Both the position numbers and the translations under genes were made by a program. Shown piece after piece: positions 16,111 through 22,321 of a stretch of 22,321 nucleotides of DNA. Positions within the stretch are counted from its first letter, which is position 1; the number at the start of each line of letters is the position of its first letter. Source of the DNA: Chloroflexota bacterium (GTDB lineage Bacteria > Chloroflexota > Anaerolineae > UBA4142); assembly GCA_023380675.1 (NCBI GenBank), contig JAMCRS010000207.1, forward strand, positions 1 to 22,321, written 5' to 3'. The notes beneath the pieces were generated by a model, which saw only the letters and a program-made list of their open reading frames with translations, was not told the origin of the DNA and did no database searches.

Positions 16111-16540
16111 ACTACGCGCCGCGTTAGCCCTATCTCCAGGCGACTGGATGCTGTTCATTCAGGCGTGGGTCTTGCTTTTCGCGACCGACCTGGGATTGCG
16201 TTTTCTGCCGTACCTGACTGTGCAGCAGTTCGTCGAGCGAAGTTATCGCCGAGGTTGCCGCGTTTCCGAGACCCAATCCGAAATCCGGCGGTTCGAGTCG
16301 CTCGTCGACATTGCGGCTCGAAATCATTTGTCAAACACGTCGTGCCTTCGGCGGGCACTTGTACTGCAGACGCTGTTAGCAGGGCGAGGTATACGCTCGA
16401 ACTTGCGCTTTGGTGTCCGCAAACCGGCGGGAAGCATCGAGGCGCACGCGTGGTTGGAGTATCCCGGACAAGTGGCGGCGGAGATTGTTGGCTTGGAAAA
16501 CGCGTTTCGGCCGTTGGGTGCGCCGGTTGTACGTCCGTGA
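16100..16540 (+). CDS. Transglutaminase-like leader peptidase, lasso peptide B2
   Basis: A 146-residue protein matching lasso B2 cysteine proteases in length and layout. It would cut the leader off the precursor bound by B1. C82 lies in NTSCLRRALVL and H116 in EAHAWLEY. The third triad position, 12 residues after the His as in McjB (C150, H182, D194), is E128 and not Asp. The first 45 residues are hydrophobic and helical (MLFIQAWVLLFA). ATG 16100 lies inside the B1 gene, implying coupled translation. Activity with Glu at the third position is uncertain, since the family normally has Asp. Confidence 0.88.
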   Translation: MDHKLRAALALSPGDWMLFIQAWVLLFATDLGLRFLPYLTVQQFVERSYRRGCRVSETQSEIRRFESLVDIAARNHLSNTSCLRRALVLQTLLAGRGIRSNLRFGVRKPAGSIEAHAWLEYPGQVAAEIVGLENAFRPLGAPVVRP

Positions 16541-17240
16541 ATGGATGGGTAGTCGACGGTAGATCACTCACAGGCAAGCGCGCTATGCCGTTCTTGCGGA
16601 TTGTGCTGCAACGGCTCGTTTCACAGCAAGGTAGCACTCGACCCGAGTGAGATAGAGTCCGCAGCGCGATTGGGATTGCAGACGTATGCCGAAGCCGGCG
16701 AATACCGGTCCCGTCGCCACGTCAGTGCTTTCGACGGCATATCTGCACGGTGTATTCGCGTCGGCCAACCGGCTGCCGCGCGGATAAATTCGAATTGCTT
16801 GCTGCGTAGCGGAGGCAGGCCGGTACGCAGGATGCGCTCGGCTGACATCGCGAGCGCTAAAATTTGTCCAAAAACGTACGAAGACGGACCGGCTCGCGCC
16901 TAGAATCCCTGCAGGATATCTGGCAATCGATCGATGGCCATGCGCACGAATAGTGCTCGAGTCTCGACGCGGAAGCCTTTCGCGCCGCGAATGGGAAATC
17001 GGTATTGGATGCTGCCGCGCTGGCGGGAGCTCACCTAGGACCACTTCGTAACTTGGGCATCCCACCGTAACATCAATATTAAGTTACGCGACTGGCGGGC
17101 GTATGTAGCCGCCTCATCCAACACCAAATAGCTGTTGGACCCAGAATTCAAATTCAACCGTTCAGCATGAGGGAGACAGAGCGCACGCGCTCTTCGCCGT
17201 TCACTGATTGGTTGCTATTGCAAGGGAAAGGAGCCCCAAG
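16541..17240. other. 700-bp stretch without an intact gene, possible decayed gene
   Basis: No frame gives a convincing protein on either strand. Two short pieces have GC-rich third positions like real genes here: codons from ATG 16686 to the TAA at 16785-16787 (containing ATSVLSTAYLHGVFASANR) and codons from 16954 to a stop at about 17069 (containing SVLDAAALAGAHLGPLRN). They are in different frames and broken by stops, which fits an old pseudogene of a cluster accessory gene. I do not recognise the family. A promoter for the precursor could lie here, but I see no strong -35/-10 pair. Confidence 0.3.
17178..17193. promoter_or_regulatory. 7-bp inverted repeat upstream of the precursor
   Basis: AGAGCGC and GCGCTCT are separated by AC, 47 bp before the precursor start. 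The sequence does not resemble the shared GTACC palindrome. It could be a separate operator or part of a leader hairpin; no T tract follows. Confidence 0.3.
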
Positions 17241-17459
17241 ATGCCAAATTGCAAAGTGCCCACGAATGATGCTAACGACGGCGAACACAATCAGGTTGTC
17301 CGCAAGCCGTACAGGAAGCCCACGCTGACTCTCTATGGTGACATTACCCACTTGACCCAGACGGGGGACAATGTGGTCGCGAATGACCCGCGGACTGGTC
17401 AATCCGGAATAGCTCATTTCCCTATCCGGCGAACTCCGACTCCCACACTTGGGATATAG
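17241..17459 (+). CDS. Lasso-type RiPP precursor peptide
   Basis: A 72-residue peptide starting at ATG 17241 with AAAGGAG (17227-17233) seven bases upstream. An in-frame GTG at 17208 lies before this ribosome binding site and is unlikely. The leader has the lasso recognition motif YxxPxLxxxG at Y24, P27, L29 and G33, then LTQ. Lining up T39 as the conserved penultimate leader Thr puts the core at T41 and a nine-residue ring to D49 (TGDNVVAND). A core at G42 would give an eight-residue ring to the same Asp. The remaining 23 residues are long for a lasso tail, basic and Pro-rich (PIRRTPTPTLGI), and lack Cys. Position between B2 and C supports the call; which residue forms the ring is inference. 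Confidence 0.8.
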   Translation: MPNCKVPTNDANDGEHNQVVRKPYRKPTLTLYGDITHLTQTGDNVVANDPRTGQSGIAHFPIRRTPTPTLGI

Positions 17460-17529
17460 GCGGTGATACAAAGGTTGATGCACCTCAGCGGCGCTAAGCT
17501 GTTTACTCCAACAGCTAGACGGAGTCCAA

Positions 17530-19293
17530 GTGAGTGACGCGCCGGTCGGTTCCGGCGATCATACTGCTGACGCGACGATGAGTCACGAGCTGTTCGTGCA
17601 GTTCGACCAAAGCACCGGGATGGCCATCGTAGACGCGAATTCGGGACCAGAAAGATGCAGTTCACTAGGTGAAAGCGAATGTCTTTGGTCAGCGGGATTC
17701 ATAGCGAACCGTTGGGACTTGATTCGAGAAAGCGGGGCGCCTCAGGGCGCGACCGATCGTGAATTGATACTCGAGCTATACCTTCGATGTGGACTCAGGG
17801 CGGCAGAGAAGGCTTGCGGCCCATTTGCATGGGTTATCTGGGACAGCGGATTACGCGCACTAATAGCAGTTAGAGATCGAATCGGCTATCACGGCCTTTA
17901 CTTTTGTAACTACCGTGGGAGTACGTTTCTGTCAAGCAAGTTGGATCCGTTGCGCCGGGTACTCGCGTCCCCGCATCAGCTAAACGAGTTGTCTGTCGTC
18001 GCGCAGATAAACTGCCTACCACCACTCGACGGCGAGACCCACTATCAGGACGTGGGAATGGTGAGGGCTGGTGGAATACTCGTCGTCTCACCGGCCGGTG
18101 TTAGGAATTGCAGCTATTGGACCCTCGAAGTTCAGCCGTTGCTTGACGGCCGTTCCGATGCTGACTTTGCTGATGCCTATCGACTTAAACTACTTCAAGT
18201 GGTCCGTGAGTACGTGCCGTCCGGCGCAAGCGCAATAACTTTAAGCGGTGGACTGGATTCTACGAGCGTCGCGGCCGCGTTGGCAGCGGTAGCACCAGAT
18301 ACGAATCTCACCGCGTTTTCGTGGATTTCGCCAGGCATACCAGAGATGGACGAGGCTGTGTATTCTCACGCGGCCGTCAATCATCTTGGTATACCAATCG
18401 TGACCATTCCGGCAGATAAGTATTGGCCGGCGTCTTCGCCCGAAGGTATCAAAACACGCATTTCTACCCCCTACCTCAACTTTTACTCCGAACTTTGGGA
18501 CGTCACATATCTCGAGATGAGGAGTCGAGGAATAAAAATTGCATTCTCGGGCGTGGGCGGTGATCACATGTTCGGGGGCGACGTGCTTGCCTATCCCGAT
18601 ATGTTGCTCACTGGCAGACTCAAAACAGTCGTGCGCGATATGCGGTCTCATCTCGCCGACATCGGCAGGAGCCCACGGTGGGGCTTAAAGGAACTAATCT
18701 TGATTCCTATGTTGCAGGCCTACGCCCCGCGATGGTACGACGCTCCTCGGATTATTCCATGGCTAGACAATAGGCAATTCCAACGGTTCCACGACTACAT
18801 CAATTCACGGAGCACCTTGACAAAGCCGTTACTACCGGGGAGTCGCCGCCGGATAGAGATGCTTCGTAGCAGGTGGCTTGGCCATGCTGTGCTAGAGTCA
18901 ACCGAATCGGCGAAGATCTATAACCTTCAAATCAGGGACCCGCTGACGGATCATCGGATGTTCGAGTTCGCTGCGAGCTTGCCAAGCTTGCAGAGCCACC
19001 GTGGTTCTGAGACGAAGTACGTAGTTAGAAGAGCCGTAGCGGGATATTTGCCGCCTTCTGTGACAGGACTCCGCGAGAAGAGTGACTTCACGCCCCTCGC
19101 ACGCAAGGGAATGAGATTCGAAGAGACGGTCAAGATGTGGTCGTTAATGACGAACATGCGGGCTGCAGAACTCGGATATGTGAATGAGGCGCGGTTGAGG
19201 CGGGTTTATTCCGACTACTTGGAAGGTAAGCACGAGGACACGAGATTCTGGCATACCCTGACGCTGGAAGACTGGCTGCGGCGATACTTTTGA
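17530..19293 (+). CDS. Asparagine-synthetase-like lasso cyclase, lasso peptide C
   Basis: A 587-residue enzyme of the ATP-dependent amidotransferase family. In lasso pathways it adenylates the Asp/Glu side chain and closes the macrolactam with the new N-terminus. Residues 20-200 are a glutaminase-like domain with no Cys at position 2, so it should not hydrolyse Gln, as is usual for lasso C. The synthetase domain has the PP-loop SGGLDS (239-244) and SGVGGDH (340-346), where asparagine synthetases usually have Glu or Asp after GGD. GTG 17530 has GGAG five bases upstream and follows the precursor by 70 bp. Length and context match lasso cyclases. Base composition looks slightly lower in GC than the polysaccharide genes. 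Confidence 0.92.
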   Translation: MSDAPVGSGDHTADATMSHELFVQFDQSTGMAIVDANSGPERCSSLGESECLWSAGFIANRWDLIRESGAPQGATDRELILELYLRCGLRAAEKACGPFAWVIWDSGLRALIAVRDRIGYHGLYFCNYRGSTFLSSKLDPLRRVLASPHQLNELSVVAQINCLPPLDGETHYQDVGMVRAGGILVVSPAGVRNCSYWTLEVQPLLDGRSDADFADAYRLKLLQVVREYVPSGASAITLSGGLDSTSVAAALAAVAPDTNLTAFSWISPGIPEMDEAVYSHAAVNHLGIPIVTIPADKYWPASSPEGIKTRISTPYLNFYSELWDVTYLEMRSRGIKIAFSGVGGDHMFGGDVLAYPDMLLTGRLKTVVRDMRSHLADIGRSPRWGLKELILIPMLQAYAPRWYDAPRIIPWLDNRQFQRFHDYINSRSTLTKPLLPGSRRRIEMLRSRWLGHAVLESTESAKIYNLQIRDPLTDHRMFEFAASLPSLQSHRGSETKYVVRRAVAGYLPPSVTGLREKSDFTPLARKGMRFEETVKMWSLMTNMRAAELGYVNEARLRRVYSDYLEGKHEDTRFWHTLTLEDWLRRYF

Positions 19294-19327
19294 CAGAAGA
19301 GTCGTTCGAGTGTAGGCTCACTTCGCC

Positions 19328-20305
19328 ATGACTGATTCTCAGAGCGGGACCGACCATTCGAGGCTAGATGCGCTCGCCGTGCTGCTCAGACACATCCAGA
19401 ATTTCACACGATACATAGACTACCAGGAGGTGGAACGTGCGTGCGAACGGCTGGCGGTCAATCTCCTAGACGCGTACGACCGGGACGACCTCGATTCGTT
19501 TCAATTCGTACCAATCCCTCGCGGTGGATTGATTGTGGTGGGGATGCTCGCGTACGTGCTCGATCTCAGGCCTGAGCAGATACAAGCCGGTGTAGATACA
19601 CCTAGCGCACTTGTGATAGTGGATGACTGTGCGTTGTCAGGCGCTCGCTTTGCACAAACGTTGGACACGGTGAACAGCGACCATATTGTCTTCGCACATC
19701 TATACTCTCATCCTGACCTGCGTCGTAACATTGAAACGCGAGAACCAAGAGTAAAGCGATGCATAGCTGCACACGATCTTACCGACCATGCACGGGAGTT
19801 TTTTCCGCAGATCAGCGAGTACTGCGGCTGGCAGGAACGGTGGCAGCGCCGTCTCGAATTCAAATCTTATTGGAATGGCCAACCCGACCTAATATGCTTT
19901 CCCTGGAATGAACCGGACCACCCGTTCTGGAACCCTGCGCTTGCAAGTGTTGAGGACGGTTGGAGGTTTTTTCCGCCGCATCAATCATTGAAGAATAAGT
20001 ATAAGCTCGGTTTGCCACCACGCGCAGTTGAGGCGACCACATGGCAAGTGCCGTCAAGTGTCGTAAGCGGTTGGTTCGACGGCGTGCTGTGGTTATGTCA
20101 AACCGACGGTGGTCTGGTCTACTCCTTGCGGGACTCGGCAGCAGACATGTGGCGGTGTCTTGCAGTCTATGGGGACATTGAAGCAAGTGCCAACTTTTTG
20201 TTGGAGAAATACGATATTGACGGTTTTCAGTTGCGCCAAGATCTCGCCGAGTTTGCTTCCGAGTTGTCGTCAAAGGGGCTACTGGAAAAGGTCGGGCGGC
20301 TCTAG
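19328..20305 (+). CDS. Phosphoribosyltransferase-fold protein fused to a C-terminal PqqD-like recognition domain
   Basis: A 325-residue two-domain protein, 34 bp after the cyclase. Residues 30-165 resemble type I phosphoribosyltransferases: VPIPRGGLIVVGM (61-73) sits where the pyrophosphate loop lies, and VIVDDCALSGAR (96-107) where the PRPP loop lies. The loop is not canonical: DDxxxTGxT reads DDCALSGAR, so PRPP use is uncertain. Residues 166-240 hold a Trp/Pro-rich link with FPWNEPDHPFWNP. Residues 243-322 read as a PqqD/RRE domain (SGWFDGVLWLCQTDGGLVYSLRDSAADMWRCL, then helices ending GLLEKV). The natural reading is a tailoring enzyme that docks on the leader and modifies the precursor. 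The reaction is unknown. I know of no characterised lasso enzyme of this make-up. Confidence 0.8.
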   Translation: MTDSQSGTDHSRLDALAVLLRHIQNFTRYIDYQEVERACERLAVNLLDAYDRDDLDSFQFVPIPRGGLIVVGMLAYVLDLRPEQIQAGVDTPSALVIVDDCALSGARFAQTLDTVNSDHIVFAHLYSHPDLRRNIETREPRVKRCIAAHDLTDHAREFFPQISEYCGWQERWQRRLEFKSYWNGQPDLICFPWNEPDHPFWNPALASVEDGWRFFPPHQSLKNKYKLGLPPRAVEATTWQVPSSVVSGWFDGVLWLCQTDGGLVYSLRDSAADMWRCLAVYGDIEASANFLLEKYDIDGFQLRQDLAEFASELSSKGLLEKVGRL

Positions 20306-20356
20306 TCCAATCCGGGACGCCGGTTGCGGCGAAGCGCCAAAAGCTGAACATAATTT

Positions 20357-20381
20357 CGACACTACTTGAATGTCGTGTTTC
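20357..20381 (+). terminator. Weak hairpin with T-rich tail after the RiPP cluster
   Basis: CGACA (20357-20361) and TGTCG (20371-20375) form a 5-bp stem with a 9-base loop, followed by TGTTTCTCGTTT. It lies 52 bp past the last cluster gene. The stem is short, so this is only a candidate end of the transcript. Confidence 0.3.
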
Positions 20382-20521
20382 TCGTTTACGCGGCCGTTTT
20401 CATACATTCCGTAAGACCGACTGAGTTGGAACAAGGCTGTGTCACGGAAATTTTAAGGTTTATCCCATTGCTCTTCTAAGCGGATTGTGTTACCATCAAG
20501 CTGTAAGATAACGTAGGTGGT

Positions 20522-20539
20522 ATTCGATCGCGAGCGAAT
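20522..20539. promoter_or_regulatory. 18-bp near-perfect palindrome in the 433-bp intergenic region
   Basis: ATTCGATCGCGAGCGAAT reads the same on both strands except for one base pair, so eight of nine pairs match. It is unrelated to the GTACC palindrome. It lies 200 bp upstream of the SdrD-like gene. A weak -35/-10 pair (TTGTGT 20485-20490, GATAAC 20507-20512, 16-bp spacer) sits just before it, so it could be an operator of that gene. The rest of 20306-20738 holds no protein-like frame. Confidence 0.35.
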
Positions 20540-20613
20540 CAACAGAATAGCAGTTCTGCGGATGCGTTGATCCCTGGCTCTTGTCGGTTGTGTTCCGATG
20601 ATTGGACGCCTGA

Positions 20614-20643
20614 GGCCGGGGGGAGCAAATGGCGTAACCGGCC
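20614..20643 (+). other. GGCCGG/CCGGCC hairpin in the leader of the SdrD-like gene
   Basis: GGCCGG (20614-20619) and CCGGCC (20638-20643) can pair around an 18-base loop rich in G and A. It is about 95 bp upstream of the start codon. No T tract follows at once, although a T-rich stretch (GGTTTTTGTTTTC) comes 20 bp later. I compared it by memory with the c-di-GMP and cobalamin riboswitches and found no match, so it is left as an unassigned RNA structure. Confidence 0.3.
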
Positions 20644-20738
20644 GTACGTTCGTTGTTCGGCTGGTTTTTGTTTTCTCCAGATTCGGCGTATTGCCGTTCT
20701 GAAAGCATATACCAAACAACCCACCAGAGGAGGGATCG

Positions 20739-22321
20739 ATGACGCACCCCAAGCGAATTGCGGTTATAGTAGCGCTGCTCGCGCTTGCGATGATTCCACT
20801 TGAACGCAATATCTCGATCGCAACGGCGGCCGGGCCCTACAATTATTTACCGGCTCCCGGTAGCCCTTTCGACGGCAGGATGCTTTCCATCGATGGAACG
20901 GGCCTCGCAACACTTGCGGGCCAGACGACGGATGTCGAGTTTTCCACATCGTCGGGTGCGACGTCGTTGGAGATTGGAATCTTCGATGGTGACGCTGGCA
21001 AGGATGGAACGGGAGCGTTGAATGACGCGGGCGGACACTGGGATATTGGGACTTCGGATACGGTGTACACGCTCTACGCTGACCCGGCGGGGGACGGGAG
21101 CGGCTCGTCGATATTGATTGGACAGTGGACGGGCGACGCGGCGAATGTGTTGAGTGGAGCGTTGTGGTCCACGGCACAGGCGTCGATGCCGGACAATGAC
21201 TGGTGGAACGTAACGGTACAGACGTCGGCAGCTGCGCAAGCGGCTAGTGGGGCGTACTTTTATCACCTGCATGTGAGTATCCCGGATACGACCAGCACGA
21301 GTTCGAATGCGTTCAAGCTGCGGTCGAGCGGTGCGATTGGCTTAGACCCGGATACAAGTTGGGGTTTCATTGGGGCGATGGCACAGTATCCGCAAGACTT
21401 TCAGGTAATTTACCCTCAATGGGATGGGGTAACGGTACCGCCGGTGGGGTCCAACTTCTGGCTGACGACCGCGACGACATATGATGGTCACTGGACGTTC
21501 TATTTGGATGTGCCCGCGGGGCAGAACGCCCTTGCGTTGTGGGACGGAGATTTTGATCATGGGACACCGAGCGGGGTGACCGGATTCCCCTCGGGGATAG
21601 CGGTTCAGGCTTGTAGTCGAACGGTGAATCCCAACAATCCCCTAATGCCCCCATTTACGACTTCGTCGTCGACGCTGAACTATGGTAGCGCTGGCACTCA
21701 GCCTGGAAGTCCGGCGGATGACAACAGGTCAGATGTTTATCGACGGACGCCGTGTGTGGTTTGGCAGATAACGGATCCCAGCGGGACAGTATATTCACAA
21801 GCCAATCCATCGGGCAATTCTGAATGGTCGTTGTTTGACATATCGGCGGCGTCTCCGTTGCCAGCCGGGTTGTGGCGGGTCGATGTGAGTGGACTCGACC
21901 TATCCAACTTATCATTCTACCACTTTCCCTATCCGGTGGTAGGGGTGTGTGATGCGAACGACACAGCGTGCACGCCACTGCCGGTGTATGGGTCGATTGG
22001 GGATTTTGTGTGGAATGACCTGAACGGGAATGGGGTACAGGATGCGGGGGAACCGGGAGTTGGTGGCGTGACGGTGAACCTGCTGAACGCAAGTGGGCAG
22101 GTCATTGCGACGACGACGACGGACAGCAACGGCAAGTATGAGTTCACGAACCTGGCAGCCGGGACGTATGCAGTGCAGTTCGTGGCGCCGGGCGGATACG
22201 CCTTTACGCAGTATCTGCAAGGCGGGGATACGGCGAAGAATAGCGATGCGAATTCGGCGAGCAGCGGCACGTCCGGGCCGATCACGCTAACGGTCGGGCA
22301 GAACGACATGACGTGGGATGC
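20739..22321 (+). CDS. Exported SdrD B-domain (Cna-B-like) surface protein, 3' partial
   Basis: The frame runs without a stop from ATG 20739 to the window end (527 full codons), with GAGGAGGG six bases upstream. Residues 1-31 look like a signal peptide (KR, then AVIVALLALAMIP, ending ATAAG). Residues 32-415 are a beta-rich Gly/Thr/Asp-rich region with repeated Trp-containing strands and few Cys, of no family I recognise. Residues 417-527 are an SdrD-type B domain (PF17210): GDFVWNDLNGNGVQDAGEPG, the TDSNGKYEFTNLAAGTYAV strand, and the closing DMTWDA. Such domains are Ca-binding Ig-like stalks, usually in series, so more copies and an anchor probably follow. Codons end strikingly often in G (ACG, GCG), unlike the RiPP genes just upstream. 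It may be a large adhesin or S-layer-like protein. Confidence 0.85.
   Translation, partial: MTHPKRIAVIVALLALAMIPLERNISIATAAGPYNYLPAPGSPFDGRMLSIDGTGLATLAGQTTDVEFSTSSGATSLEIGIFDGDAGKDGTGALNDAGGHWDIGTSDTVYTLYADPAGDGSGSSILIGQWTGDAANVLSGALWSTAQASMPDNDWWNVTVQTSAAAQAASGAYFYHLHVSIPDTTSTSSNAFKLRSSGAIGLDPDTSWGFIGAMAQYPQDFQVIYPQWDGVTVPPVGSNFWLTTATTYDGHWTFYLDVPAGQNALALWDGDFDHGTPSGVTGFPSGIAVQACSRTVNPNNPLMPPFTTSSSTLNYGSAGTQPGSPADDNRSDVYRRTPCVVWQITDPSGTVYSQANPSGNSEWSLFDISAASPLPAGLWRVDVSGLDLSNLSFYHFPYPVVGVCDANDTACTPLPVYGSIGDFVWNDLNGNGVQDAGEPGVGGVTVNLLNASGQVIATTTTDSNGKYEFTNLAAGTYAVQFVAPGGYAFTQYLQGGDTAKNSDANSASSGTSGPITLTVGQNDMTWD

Noticed and set aside
16583..17065. 160-codon minus-strand frame in the gap before the precursor
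   Set aside because: Composition is Arg/Ser/Pro-rich and random-like, there is no ribosome binding site, and it opposes the operon direction.
20560..20738. Possible riboswitch in the leader of the SdrD-like gene
   Set aside because: Conserved motifs of the riboswitch classes I can recall are absent. Only an unassigned hairpin is supported.
1..22321. Insertion sequences, integrases or tRNA genes at the RiPP cluster edges
   Set aside because: No transposase motif, terminal inverted repeat pair, target duplication or tRNA cloverleaf was found on reading both strands.

Overview
This 22.3 kb window looks like Chloroflexota (or a close relative). The DNA is GC-rich with GC-rich third codon positions. 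The exported proteins carry Thr/Pro 'TPTPTP' linkers, PD40/TolB-type beta-propellers and an SdrD-type B domain, and DUF2723 and DUF4012 proteins occur together. This is inference from protein style; no rRNA or other phylogenetic marker is present. All supported genes are on the + strand. No tRNA, rRNA, CRISPR array or insertion sequence was seen.

Region 1 (1-7769) is an exopolysaccharide or capsule locus. It holds a family 2 glycosyltransferase (5' end outside the window), a fused phosphoglycosyl transferase/CapD-type nucleotide-sugar dehydratase, a nucleotidyltransferase-fold protein of the NTP_transf_5 type, an O-antigen ligase/Wzy-type membrane protein, and a Wzz/BY-kinase fusion with a Tyr-rich tail. 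The first four genes overlap and read as one operon. The BY-kinase gene has its own sigma70-like promoter with a perfect 10-bp inverted repeat across the start region.

Region 2 (7807-15681) encodes surface or exported proteins. These are a membrane-anchored jelly-roll/PD40 protein with a Thr/Pro linker, a secreted double PD40 propeller with Cys loops, a DUF2723 multi-pass membrane protein (related to protein O-mannosyltransferases) and a DUF4012 membrane-anchored protein.

Region 3 (15704-20305) is a lasso-peptide-type RiPP cluster: a PqqD-like recognition protein (B1), a transglutaminase-like leader peptidase (B2), a 72-residue precursor, an asparagine-synthetase-like cyclase (C), and a phosphoribosyltransferase-fold protein with a C-terminal PqqD-like recognition domain. 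That last architecture is the strongest candidate here for a little-described tailoring system. The cluster's promoter carries almost the same palindrome (16 of 18 bases) as the BY-kinase promoter, so the RiPP and the polysaccharide are probably controlled by one unseen regulator. About 700 bp between B2 and the precursor hold no intact gene and may be a decayed one.

Region 4 (20306-22321) is a 433-bp intergenic stretch with several inverted repeats, followed by an exported SdrD-B-domain protein that runs off the window end.
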